NCBI GenBank assembly: GCA_038231295.1
Contig: JBBRLP010000010.1
Coordinates: 8,204-72,203, forward strand
Direction of reading: 5' to 3'
DNA from: JANXLO01 sp038231295
GTDB taxonomy: Bacteria > Armatimonadota > Chthonomonadetes > Chthonomonadales > Chthonomonadaceae
Length of the DNA stretch: 64,000 bases
A program made the translations under genes and the position numbers. The notes under the pieces are model-generated. The model searched no databases. It was not told the origin of the DNA and saw only the letters and a list, made by a program, of their open reading frames with translations. Of this stretch, positions 51,477 to 59,405 are shown one piece after another; the first letter of the stretch is position 1, and the number at the start of each line of letters is the position of its first letter.

Positions 51477-52238
51477 TCAGGGGAGGCGGGCGGCCAGTAT
51501 CAGGGTCAGGTCGTCGTCGGAGCGCTCCTGGACTTTCGGGGAACTCAGGAAGGCGGTCAACGGCTCCTGTGCCGCCGTTTCGGAAGCGATGAAACGGAAC
51601 AGCGGCAGAAAGAACGGCGCGAACGGTACGCCTGTTGCCATGTCGAGCGCGAGACGCTGAAGCCCGTCGGAGAAGAGCGCGAGATAGGTGACGGCGGGAT
51701 GCAGGGCGAACTGCGCGGTCTCCAGGGCGTTCGGGGTCGTCAGGAAGACCGTTGTGTTGGCATACTCGCCGTTGTGAGGAGCAGTAAGGGAGAGAACGCG
51801 TCCGGCGCTGTCTCCTGCCACGATAGCGCCGTCTCCGATCTGCATGACCGCTGTCGCCTCTGGAGTCGCCACCGCCAGCAGCAGCGTAGAGGCCAGCGCG
51901 TTCGGTTCCAACTGCCGTATCTCTGCCTCGGATTCGATGCGCCACTGCGCCTGCCGAACCGCCTCTGTGAGCAAGTCCTGCCAGCCATCGGCATCCGATG
52001 CGGAGGGCAATTCCTGCACCGCTCCCATCACAGCCACAACGGTCTCCACGGCAAGCGCCGCGCCGATCTCACTGAGCTCCGCTGAACCTGCCCCGTCCGC
52101 AACCGTCGCTATCAACACTGTTCCCGGCTGCTGCGCGAAGGCACAGGCGTCCTGACAGACCTGTCCGCCCTGCACATGCGCGACACCCCGCACCGAAGCC
52201 CCCACCACGCGCCAACTTTTCGTACTCTCTGCCTGCAA
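51477..52238 (-). CDS. PP2C-type Ser/Thr protein phosphatase
   Basis: 253 residues. The metal-binding Asp is in ATVADGAGSAELSEIGA; further motifs are MQIGDGAIVAG, YLALFSDGLQRLAL and the C-terminal RSDDDLTLIL with the final metal Asp. The form is the shorter PP2C_2 type. TTG start at 52238 with GGAGAG upstream. No kinase or anti-sigma partner is adjacent. A MITE-like element lies directly upstream (52278-52484). Confidence 0.85.
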   Translation of the reverse strand: MQAESTKSWRVVGASVRGVAHVQGGQVCQDACAFAQQPGTVLIATVADGAGSAELSEIGAALAVETVVAVMGAVQELPSASDADGWQDLLTEAVRQAQWRIESEAEIRQLEPNALASTLLLAVATPEATAVMQIGDGAIVAGDSAGRVLSLTAPHNGEYANTTVFLTTPNALETAQFALHPAVTYLALFSDGLQRLALDMATGVPFAPFFLPLFRFIASETAAQEPLTAFLSSPKVQERSDDDLTLILAARLP

Positions 52239-52277
52239 CAGATGCTCTCTCCATTCCTTTGCTTTCGCTATTACTTG

Positions 52278-52484
52278 CTCCCCTTACGCAGGCGAATATC
52301 GCGACGGACTGAAGTCCCCGCTAGGTGACCTTCGGCCCAGTTTCCTTCGGAAACGTCCAGGGTGTGAGGGCCACTCTTCACGCTCAACGAACCTTGTCGC
52401 GTTGGGTTTCGTCCGAAGGACGATCCGGCGAAGCCGCGTATCGAGGGGTGTCAACCCTTTGCCTGCTCGTCTGCGTAAGGTGAG
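52278..52484 (-). repeat. MITE-like element, inverted copy with terminal inverted repeats
   Basis: 207 bp bounded by CTCCCCTTACGCAGGC (52278-52293) and GTCTGCGTAAGGTGAG (52469-52484), a 16-bp terminal inverted repeat with two mismatches. Read on the minus strand it matches the element at 54347-54597: AAAGGGTTGACACCCCTCG, AAGAGTGGCCCT, ACGTTTCCGAAGGAAACT, GGCCGAAGGTCA and the AGCGG...GACT block occur in the same order. Its right end touches the stop codon of the 52485-54260 gene. It encodes nothing. Confidence 0.85.
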
Positions 52485-54260
52485 TTACCTGGAATTCTGC
52501 TGGCGCAGATAGGCGACCTCGTTGTGCATCTTGCGATCCAGGGCCGAATTGGCCTGCGCTTCCAGGCGAGCGGTCGTAATCAGGCTGACGGCGTAGGTGG
52601 CGGCCAGAAGCGTGGTAAAGACCAGTGCGCCGCGTTGAAGGCTGCGCGAGAGGGCAGTAGGGAACGGCTCTTTGCGGAACAGGCTGACCGCCCCGGCGAC
52701 CAACAGGGTCAGCACGGACAGCAGCAGGGAAATAAGAACCTCCCCGACATGGACGACGCCGGGATAGCGGGTGACGATCTCGTTTATCTGAAATCCCTGT
52801 GGCTGCGACTCATTGCTGTCATAAAAGGAGCCGAGGTTGTCCAGGACGATTCGCATCTGCGTCAGCGATTCCGCCCACTGCATCTGAAACGCCACGACCA
52901 TACAGGCCACAAACACGACCAGCACCACGATCGGAAGCGCCTTCTCGCCGCCGCGTATCCGGCCCAGGACGACTGCCGCCCCACACATCAGCAGCAGGGG
53001 CAGCAGGTTCGCGAGCAGCAGCATATCGGCTGTCCAGACACCGGGCAGCGGGCGCGACGGCATCTCCGGCGGCCGTTTTTTGCCCGCCTCTTGAAGCAGT
53101 TCACGCACTTCCCGGTTGGCGGCATCCTCTTTTGCCACCCAGTCGGCCTCCTGTCCCTGCCCGATACCGCGCAGATAGGCGAGGTAGGCATTCCGGCGGG
53201 CATCGCCCTTCTGCGCGTCGGTGGCGTTGGCAGGCAGAGGGGATGAAGGCACCCCGCCCGGATGCTGGGTCTGTATTGAGAAAATGGCGTTGCCGACCAA
53301 CGCGCTGATCGCCGTTCCCTGCTCGCGCATCCGCACCGCACTCTGCATCAGGGCATGGCGCAGAGCCAGCCCTTCCTGCGGACGGCCTTCGCGCTCCGCC
53401 TGCACCGCTTTCGCGACGGTCAGGCGTGAGAGGGCGCGTATCGCGGCGAAGTGGGGCAGCAGGGTGGCCGCGTAGGAGCTTTCGCGCAGCAGAGCCGAGT
53501 CCACGCCATAGGTGCGCCTGTAGAGAACATAACTCGCTTCCGGCTCTTCCAGACTGTAGTCCTCAAAGCGCGGCTTCTGTCCGGCCCGCAAGACGGCGGC
53601 GATGGCCTCGGCATCCCGCTTCGCATCAAACAGTTCTAAGCCCCGCATCAGCGGAAAATAGGCGTTGTCGGGGTCTCTCTTTTCGCCCTGCGCTGCTGCC
53701 GCGTCGAACGCCTCCCACGACTCCGCGCATCCCACCTGCCTGTCACTCAGCCGAGATTTGCCGATGATGTATTTCTCCGCCTCGGCGTCCCGGCTCACGC
53801 GCACCGTTCCCATCGTCATAAGCCGCAGGAGATGGGCATAGGCACCGGGGCGGTCGGGAAATCGCAGGGAGAGGGCCGTCAGGCGTTCTCCATACCGGCG
53901 CTGAAAACCGGCGTACTGTTCCTGCGGCGTGAACGCCCTGGCGCCGGGCGTATTCGATCCCGCAAGCAGTGCGCCCGCCACCTGAAGCGTGTAGTCGTTG
54001 GGGGAGTGGGCAACGATCTCCGCAGGGCGGCCTCCGTCGCCTGTTTGCATGGGCGGTATCGCCATCTCCTTGATGCCGAGATTGACCCCCATGTCTTTCA
54101 GGCGGGCGGAAAACGGGGTGGAATCGAACAGCAGAGACACCTGCGCCTTGAATAGCGCACGGGTAGAGGGAACGAGCATCAGCCCGGCCAGAATCAGCAG
54201 TGGCAGCACAATAAGCGCGGGCCGTCCCTGCGGCGACTTTTCCCTGTCCTGAGTCTCCAT
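52485..54260 (-). CDS. Large membrane protein bracketed by inverted repeats, distant pseudopilin-like-paralogue relative
   Basis: 591 residues. A membrane segment near the N-terminus (ALIVLPLLILAGLMLVP), a long soluble helical region and several membrane segments in the last 200 residues (MLLLANLLPLLLMCGAAVVL; LPIVVLVVFVACMVVAFQM; LISLLLSVLTLLVAGAVSLF; GALVFTTLLAATYAVSLI). The helical segment LLPHFAAIRALSRLTVAKAV plus a following A...R..E.G...AL unit resembles the FRGVARLL region of the 32638 and 34069 products. Function unknown. It lies between two inverted copies of one repeat element. Confidence 0.65.
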   Translation of the reverse strand: METQDREKSPQGRPALIVLPLLILAGLMLVPSTRALFKAQVSLLFDSTPFSARLKDMGVNLGIKEMAIPPMQTGDGGRPAEIVAHSPNDYTLQVAGALLAGSNTPGARAFTPQEQYAGFQRRYGERLTALSLRFPDRPGAYAHLLRLMTMGTVRVSRDAEAEKYIIGKSRLSDRQVGCAESWEAFDAAAAQGEKRDPDNAYFPLMRGLELFDAKRDAEAIAAVLRAGQKPRFEDYSLEEPEASYVLYRRTYGVDSALLRESSYAATLLPHFAAIRALSRLTVAKAVQAEREGRPQEGLALRHALMQSAVRMREQGTAISALVGNAIFSIQTQHPGGVPSSPLPANATDAQKGDARRNAYLAYLRGIGQGQEADWVAKEDAANREVRELLQEAGKKRPPEMPSRPLPGVWTADMLLLANLLPLLLMCGAAVVLGRIRGGEKALPIVVLVVFVACMVVAFQMQWAESLTQMRIVLDNLGSFYDSNESQPQGFQINEIVTRYPGVVHVGEVLISLLLSVLTLLVAGAVSLFRKEPFPTALSRSLQRGALVFTTLLAATYAVSLITTARLEAQANSALDRKMHNEVAYLRQQNSR

Positions 54261-54312
54261 ACGTCTCTCCTTCCACGCGAATCGTGCGTTGTCGAACGGG
54301 CAGGCACGGGCA

Positions 54313-54344
54313 GGAAATACGCCCCCGGTCGGGGGCGTATTTCC
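54313..54344 (-). terminator. Perfect 14-bp G/C-rich hairpin
   Basis: GGAAATACGCCCCC and GGGGGCGTATTTCC pair around a GGTC loop. It could end mdh transcription, and it resembles the G-rich repeats at 59.3 kb. Confidence 0.5.
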
Positions 54345-54346
54345 CA

Positions 54347-54597
54347 GCTCACCTTACGCAGGCGGACATACAATTCGCCTTCAACGAGGGAGCCTGCGGT
54401 AGGTGCAAAGGGTTGACACCCCTCGCTACGCGGTTTCGCCGGAGTGTACATCGGACAAGATGCGTGGAATGGGAAGAGTGGCCCTGTCAGCACGAACGTT
54501 TCCGCAGGAAACTTGGCCGAAGGTCATTCAGCGGAGGAGTTCACTCCGCCGATTTCGTCCGACACATCCACTAACTGGCCTCCTGCGTAAGGTGAGC
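54347..54597 (+). repeat. MITE-like element with perfect 16-bp terminal inverted repeats
   Basis: 251 bp bounded by GCTCACCTTACGCAGG (54347-54362) and its exact reverse complement CCTGCGTAAGGTGAGC (54582-54597). The interior contains hairpin arms (GTTTCCGCAGGAAAC; GGAGGAGTTCACTCC) and shares ordered blocks with 52278-52484 and 46109-46345. No coding potential and no obvious target-site duplication. It probably depends on a transposase encoded elsewhere. Confidence 0.88.
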
Positions 54598-54620
54598 ACC
54601 CAGTTTTTCGGCGTGATTGC

Positions 54621-55577
54621 CTATGACAGCATGGGCGGATCGAAGCCTTTGAGCGCGGTGACGAGTTCCTCGACCGAGGCGGCGGACTTCTGGAGAGCGG
54701 CCTTCTCCTCAGCGGTCAGGGCGATGCTGACGATCTCTTCGACGCCGTTTGCACCGAGGCGGGCGGGCAGGCCGAGGTAGAGGTTATGCACGTCGTAGCC
54801 GCCTTCGTTCTCGCCGGTGTAGACGGCGCAGGGCAGAACGCGCTTACGGTCGTTCAGCACAGAGTCGATCATCTGCGCGAGCGCGGCGGAGGGAGCATAG
54901 AAGGCGCTGCCCGTCTTCAGGAGCGCGACGATCTCGCCGCCGCCCTTGCGGGCGCGGGTGACGATCTCTTCCAGGCGTTCCGGCGCGATCAGGCTGGTGA
55001 TGGGGATACCGGCGACGTTGGTGCTGCCGACGAGCGGAACCATGTCGTCCCCGTGTCCGCCCAGCACATAGGCGTTGACGTCGGCGACGCTCGCGCCCGT
55101 CTCCATCGCGAGGAAGGTGCGGAAGCGGGCTGTATCGAGGATACCGGCCTGTCCGAAGACACGATGCGGCGGGAACCCGCTCTCCTGGAGGGCGATATGG
55201 CACATGGCGTCCAACGGATTGGTGAGCAGGATGAGGATGGTGTTCGGCGACTCTTTGACGACGGCGCGGGTCACGTCCCGAACGATTCCGGCGTTCACTT
55301 TCAGCAGGTCGTCGCGGCTCATGCCCGGCTTTCGCGGCAGGCCGCTGGTGATGACCACGATGTCGCTGCCCGCCGTCTCGCCCCAGCTATTCGTCCCGGT
55401 GATCTTCGCGTCCGACCCGATAATCGGCATGGCTTCCAGCAGGTCGAGCGCCTTGCCCTGCGGCATCCCCTCCACGATGTCGTACAGGACAATGTCTACG
55501 TCTCCGCGCTCCGCCAGCCAGTGGGCCAGCGTCGCCCCGGTCTGTCCCGCCCCGACAATGGTGATCTTTTTACGCAT
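54621..55577 (-). CDS. mdh: Malate dehydrogenase
   Basis: 318 residues of the LDH-like MDH type. The NAD site is VGAGQTGATLA, ITSGLPRKPGMSRDDLL carries the substrate-binding arginines, then LTNPLDAM and the catalytic His in GGHGDDMVPL. It oxidises malate to oxaloacetate in the TCA cycle. ATG 55577 has GAGGAAAAAGAGA upstream; the longer in-frame form to 55628 is rejected. Isocitrate dehydrogenase lies 1.2 kb away on the same strand. Confidence 0.96.
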   Translation of the reverse strand: MRKKITIVGAGQTGATLAHWLAERGDVDIVLYDIVEGMPQGKALDLLEAMPIIGSDAKITGTNSWGETAGSDIVVITSGLPRKPGMSRDDLLKVNAGIVRDVTRAVVKESPNTILILLTNPLDAMCHIALQESGFPPHRVFGQAGILDTARFRTFLAMETGASVADVNAYVLGGHGDDMVPLVGSTNVAGIPITSLIAPERLEEIVTRARKGGGEIVALLKTGSAFYAPSAALAQMIDSVLNDRKRVLPCAVYTGENEGGYDVHNLYLGLPARLGANGVEEIVSIALTAEEKAALQKSAASVEELVTALKGFDPPMLS

Positions 55578-55750
55578 TCTCTTTTTCCTCAGTCTTCTGT
55601 TTTGTCTGTTTTCACGGTCGTCCCGCAAAATCGTACTGCCCTGTTGGATTGTACCGGATACGCCGGAGAAAGTCTATTCTTGACGGGGAGTTTTGTGGGG
55701 TTTGTGTTTCACCAGAGTGGTGAACAGCCAGTTTGTGTCTGCTGCCCTAT

Positions 55751-55767
55751 GGTACAATAACCGTACC
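55751..55767 (+). promoter_or_regulatory. Promoter/operator candidate before the HNH pair
   Basis: GGTAC and GTACC form an inverted repeat that includes a TACAAT -10-like box, about 20 bp before the start at 55788. It may be an autoregulatory site. Confidence 0.35.
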
Positions 55768-55787
55768 AGGAAGGAGAGGAGCAGCCA

Positions 55788-56183
55788 ATGTCTACCCTGA
55801 CGATTGAATTGGACAGTTCTACCGAAAACCAGTTGCGGCAGCGCAGTCTTGCCGAGGGACGGAATCAGGAAGAGATTGCGGCGCATCTGCTGGCACGCGC
55901 TCTTCATACCCGGCCCCTGCTTTCCCCGCAGGAAATATCCCTGCTTCAAACCGCCCGTGAAGAACTTCCCGACGCGCACTGGAAGCGGTATCGCAAACTC
56001 GGTCGAAAAAGCAAAGCCGGAACCATTCTGCCGGAAGAGTACGCGGAACTTGCGGAGTTGGGAAATCAGATTGAGGTGCATCACGCCAAGCGGTTGCAGG
56101 CCGTCTTCGTGTTAGCCGGTCTCTGGAATCAGGACTTCGACGAGACCATGAAACTCCTGGGAGTCGGGCCGCGCAATGGCTAA
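55788..56183 (+). CDS. Small conserved protein paired with an HNH endonuclease
   Basis: 131 residues. The N-terminal 45 residues (STLTIELDSSTENQLRQRSL, EIAAHLLARAL) look like a ribbon-helix-helix or antitoxin-like fold. The rest (LLQTAREELPDAHWKRYRKL; GTILPEEYAELAELGNQIEV; HHAKRLQAVFVLAGL) is helical. The same gene pair, with an HNH protein directly downstream, is common in Cyanobacteria and Chloroflexi. The stop overlaps the HNH start by 8 bp. A protective or regulatory role for the HNH protein is inference. Confidence 0.72.
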   Translation: MSTLTIELDSSTENQLRQRSLAEGRNQEEIAAHLLARALHTRPLLSPQEISLLQTAREELPDAHWKRYRKLGRKSKAGTILPEEYAELAELGNQIEVHHAKRLQAVFVLAGLWNQDFDETMKLLGVGPRNG

Positions 56184-56607
56184 CCCGCGTTTGCGCGTCG
56201 AAGTCCGGCGGCAGGTGCGGGAACGCGCTGACTTTCGCTGTGAATACTGTCTCAGCCCCGAGGCGTACATCCCTGACGGTCTCTCTATCGAACACATTCA
56301 GCCCCGCGCCCGAGACGGCGAAAGTACACTGAACAACCTGGCCCTCTCCTGCCAGCGCTGCAACAATCTGAAATTCGTCCATGTCGAAGCCCCTGATCCT
56401 CTTACAAACGAACCCGCTCCGCTCTACCATCCGCGCCTGAATCAGTGGGAAGAACATTTCTACTGGAGTGAAGACACGCTGACAATGCTGGGCAAGACGC
56501 CGACAGGACGCGCCACTGTCGAACGCTTGCAGCTCAACCGCGAGGGTGTCATTATACTAACGGCACGTCAAAATCACGAGGTCTTGCCGTTCGTTCCGGG
56601 CGCGTAA
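56176..56607 (+). CDS. HNH endonuclease
   Basis: 143 residues. Zinc and active-site features are in FRCEYCLSP, LSIEHIQPRARDGE, NNLALSCQRCNNLKF: two Cys pairs plus the central His of the HNH fold. Small stand-alone HNH proteins of this type may nick DNA; the target is unknown. The upstream partner overlaps its start. A hairpin terminator lies about 95 bp downstream. Confidence 0.85.
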   Translation: MANPRLRVEVRRQVRERADFRCEYCLSPEAYIPDGLSIEHIQPRARDGESTLNNLALSCQRCNNLKFVHVEAPDPLTNEPAPLYHPRLNQWEEHFYWSEDTLTMLGKTPTGRATVERLQLNREGVIILTARQNHEVLPFVPGA

Positions 56608-56638
56608 TCGCCAGTTTCTCATGCGCCGTTAGTATAAT
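56551..56638. repeat. 14-bp inverted repeat at the end of the HNH gene
   Basis: ATTATACTAACGGC (56551-56564) is the exact reverse complement of GCCGTTAGTATAAT (56625-56638), 60 bp apart, spanning the HNH stop codon. It could be a long hairpin or the remains of an insertion. Confidence 0.5.
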
Positions 56639-56701
56639 CTACGCGGACTGTTGCTTCTTGCCGGAAAACATCCTCCGCAACGGGAATAATAAAAACATCG
56701 G

Positions 56702-56733
56702 CGCCCTCCTGAACTGCTCAGGAGGGCGATTTT
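56702..56733 (+). terminator. Rho-independent terminator after the HNH gene
   Basis: CGCCCTCCTGA and TCAGGAGGGCG form an 11-bp stem with a 5-nt loop, followed by ATTTTG. Confidence 0.8.
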
Positions 56734-56798
56734 GTGTGGACATTCACGCTGATGTATAAGGAGATGGTTCTGCTGTGGTGGGTGTCCGGTGAGTGTGT

Positions 56799-57863
56799 CT
56801 ACAGTTTTGCGATGATGGCGTCGGCCATTTCAGAGGTACCGACGGCGGTCGGGTCGTTGCGGTCGGGTTTCATGTCGTAGGTGACATCCTTGCCTTCGAG
56901 GATAACGCCCTGGATCGCCTTCTCCAGGCGGTCGGCAGCGTCGGTCTCGTTCAGGTAGCGCAGCATGAGCATCCCGGAGAGGATAAGCGCGACCGGGTTG
57001 ACCTTGTTCATGCCCTTGTACTTGGGCGCGGAACCATGCGTCGGCTCGAAGAGCGCGATGCCATCGCCGATGTTCGCGCCGGGAGCCACGCCGAGACCGC
57101 CGACCAGACCCGCGCAGAGGTCGGAGAGAATGTCGCCATACAGGTTCTCCATGACGAGTATATCGTAGAGTTCAGGCTTCTGGACAAGCTGCATACACAT
57201 ATTGTCTACCAGAACTTCCTGATACTCGATGTCCGGGTACTCCTTCGCCACTTCCTGCCCGACCTTGAAGAACAGGCCGTCCGTGTACTTCATGATATTG
57301 GCCTTCGCCACCGCGCTGATCTTTTTGCGGCCATTGGCGCGGGCATACTCGAAGGCGGTCTTGATGATGCGGCGCGACCCGGTGATGGAGATCGGCTTGA
57401 TGGAGATGGCGGAATCCTCGCGAATCTTGCCACCGGCCATATCAATGATCTGTTTCGCTTCCGGGGTAAAGACATCGTACTCGACGCCCGCATAGAGGTC
57501 TTCGGTGTTCTCGCGCACAACGACCAGGTCCACGTCCTGATATTTGGAGCGGATGCCGGGATAGTATTTGCAGGGGCGAATACAGGCGTAGAGGTCGAGT
57601 TCCTTGCGGAGCGCGACGTTCACGGAGCGGAAGCCGGTGCCGATAGGCGTGGTGATTGGGCCTTTCAGCGCGACCTTGTTTTTGCGGATGCTGTCCAGAA
57701 CGTTCTGGGGCAGCGGCGTTCCCGCTGTCTCCATGATGTCCACGCCCGCCTCGACGATATCCCAATTGAACGCAACGCCGGTGGCGTCCAGTACTTTCTG
57801 CGCGGCGGCGACCAGTTCCGGTCCCGTCCCGTCGCCTCGAATGAGGGTCACATTATGTGCCAC
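56799..57863 (-). CDS. Isocitrate dehydrogenase, NAD(P)-dependent (isopropylmalate dehydrogenase superfamily)
   Basis: 354 residues. GDGTGPELV opens the protein, then RENTEDLYAGVEY, KANIMKYTDGLF, DNMCMQLVQKPELYDILVME, NLYGDILSDLCAGLVGGLG and EPTHGSAPKYKG. RENTEDLYAG favours isocitrate over isopropylmalate dehydrogenase. It catalyses oxidative decarboxylation of isocitrate in the TCA cycle. GTG at 57863 has AAAGGAG upstream. The frame stays open to 58400, but that extension overlaps another gene and is Arg/Pro-rich out-of-frame noise. Confidence 0.9.
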   Translation of the reverse strand: MAHNVTLIRGDGTGPELVAAAQKVLDATGVAFNWDIVEAGVDIMETAGTPLPQNVLDSIRKNKVALKGPITTPIGTGFRSVNVALRKELDLYACIRPCKYYPGIRSKYQDVDLVVVRENTEDLYAGVEYDVFTPEAKQIIDMAGGKIREDSAISIKPISITGSRRIIKTAFEYARANGRKKISAVAKANIMKYTDGLFFKVGQEVAKEYPDIEYQEVLVDNMCMQLVQKPELYDILVMENLYGDILSDLCAGLVGGLGVAPGANIGDGIALFEPTHGSAPKYKGMNKVNPVALILSGMLMLRYLNETDAADRLEKAIQGVILEGKDVTYDMKPDRNDPTAVGTSEMADAIIAKL

Positions 57864-58027
57864 GGAAGTCTCCTTTGAAAATTTTCCACCCGCCGTCCGG
57901 TGGGACGTGCTGGTGCGGGCAGGCATGGAAACTATTCGTCTTCCGCCCCCGCAATCCCTGCCGGATTGTGAAGAAGCGGAACGGGTTTTCCTCCAGAGGC
58001 CATGAGGGAGGGAGAGGGTATCGGGCG

Positions 58028-58426
58028 CTAACCGATCATGCGGGCAAGGGCTTCCCGGGCTGAGGCGCTGGAGCGAGCGCGTTCGTCCAGCGTGCCTCCC
58101 AGCTCCTGCACCCACGTCTCGACGGGGATGGCTTCGGTCTTGAGGGCGATGTTGCGGACGATGCGGGTGCGGGAAGCCTGGAGGGGGCCGCGTCCGGGGT
58201 CTTCGAGGGTATAACGGTTCTCGCCGAGCAGCACAACGATCTTCTGCACGGTCTTTTTCGCGAAGAAGCCGCCGCGCCTGCCGATCTCCGTCTCGTCCGG
58301 CAGGGCGCGTTCGAGCATCTGCGCCAGCAGTTCCAGAAACTCCCGCTGATCGGTGGCGTACTGTTTCGACAGGGCCGCAGCCACACCGAACTTTACCCAC
58401 TCCTGATCTTCAAACGCATCCGTCAT
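58028..58426 (-). CDS. Conserved hypothetical protein, 132 residues
   Basis: Mostly helical (TDQREFLELLAQMLERALPD), with a central GRRGGFFAKKTVQKIVVLLG, GPLQASRTRIVRNIALKTEA and a terminal helix. No catalytic motif is recognised. It lies about 165 bp upstream of the isocitrate dehydrogenase gene on the same strand. Confidence 0.65.
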   Translation of the reverse strand: MTDAFEDQEWVKFGVAAALSKQYATDQREFLELLAQMLERALPDETEIGRRGGFFAKKTVQKIVVLLGENRYTLEDPGRGPLQASRTRIVRNIALKTEAIPVETWVQELGGTLDERARSSASAREALARMIG

Positions 58427-58482
58427 TCCGTCTTCACTCCGTCTCTACAGACATTGGGGGTCAAGGCTGTCTCCGTTCCCGC

Positions 58483-59181
58483 TCAGTGCAGCAGGGCGTA
58501 GGCGAGGACGTTGACATTAATGTACTCGGCGCGGTCTACCTCATCGCCCCCGCAGCAGCAGCAGTTGTCGGTGTGGGCAGTGTCGTTGATGCCGTCAGAG
58601 GAGAAGACGAGGACGACCTTGCCCTTGACCGAATACGATTCCAGTGTCGCGCCGCCCGGCCCGCTGCGTCCGTGCGTGGTGGCGAGGGAGTCGATCTTGT
58701 AGACCGTGCGGAACAGGGGATGCGTGAGCTGGAGGCGCGTCAGTTTCTGGCCGGGAAAGACCCGACCGAACTCCGTGCGGAAGGAGCGCACCCAGGCCGG
58801 ATCGGAGCAGCTTGCGGAGGCCAGCAGAAATCCGCCGTGCGTCAGGTAGTAGCGCAGTTGGACGCGGTCCTTCTCCGTCAGCGCGAAACTGCCCTCCCCG
58901 GTCATGATGGCGAAGGGGAAACTGCTGAGTTCGCGGCTGTCCAGGCGGACGGAGCGAAAGTGTGGCTCCGTCTTGATGTGCGTCTCCAGTTCCAGACGCT
59001 TCAGGAACCGGTCACTGTAGCACTTGGAGGTCTTGTTGCCCGCATAGATGAGGTTGGCGCACTGCACCTTGTCGCCGCGCAGCCCCGCCGTCCCTGTTGC
59101 CTGCGGCAGGGCGAACGAGGTCAACAGCAGCAGCGCTCCCGCGCACAGCAGTCCACTCAACCGACGTATTCCGTCTCGCAT
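58483..59181 (-). CDS. Secreted DUF4159-like protein
   Basis: 232 residues with a signal peptide (LSGLLCAGALLLLTSFALPQ). The body reads VQCANLIYAGNKTSKCYSDR, FPFAIMTGEGSFALTEKDRV, LRYYLTHGGFLLASASCSDP, VYKIDSLATTHGRSGPGG and VVLVFSSDGINDTAHTDN, the pattern of DUF4159 domains (flavodoxin/ThuA-like fold). A CCCCGG cluster near the C-terminus could bind metal. It stands in front of a gap of G-rich repeats. Confidence 0.72.
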   Translation of the reverse strand: MRDGIRRLSGLLCAGALLLLTSFALPQATGTAGLRGDKVQCANLIYAGNKTSKCYSDRFLKRLELETHIKTEPHFRSVRLDSRELSSFPFAIMTGEGSFALTEKDRVQLRYYLTHGGFLLASASCSDPAWVRSFRTEFGRVFPGQKLTRLQLTHPLFRTVYKIDSLATTHGRSGPGGATLESYSVKGKVVLVFSSDGINDTAHTDNCCCCGGDEVDRAEYINVNVLAYALLH

Positions 59182-59228
59182 GGTCTCTTCCTTGTCTGTT
59201 CGGTGTCAGTCCCCATGCCCCTTCGGGA

Positions 59229-59400
59229 CACCCTATCGCACTAAATTGCCTTCCTAAATTGCCTGCTCCCCCAGAATTGGGGGCCGGGGGGCGAATTTCC
59301 TCTCAGCCTTCCATGCGCGGGGCGCACCCTATCGCATGAAAATCCCTACTCCCCCGGAATCGGGGGTCGGGGGGCGAATTGGGGGCCGGGGGGCGTATTT
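59229..59400. repeat. Array of G-rich hairpin repeats
   Basis: Two related units (59229-59298 and 59325-59380) each begin CACCCTATCGCA and contain CTCCCCC...GGGGG hairpins followed by GGGGGGCGAATT. A third partial unit (59381-59400) is a bare GGGGGCCGGGGGGCGTATTT. They fill the gap between the DUF4159 gene and the HEAT-hydrolase gene. Confidence 0.8.
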
Positions 59401-59405
59401 TTCAG

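Larger units (their letters stand above)
54261..54620. other. Gap between the bracketed membrane gene and mdh
   Basis: These 360 bp hold a perfect hairpin (54313-54344) and a full MITE-like element (54347-54597). No gene is seen. Confidence 0.7.

Noticed and set aside
57864..58400. N-terminal extension of the isocitrate dehydrogenase frame
   Set aside because: It is Arg/Pro-rich, overlaps the 58028-58426 gene, and the GTG at 57863 has a good ribosome site at the family's normal start.
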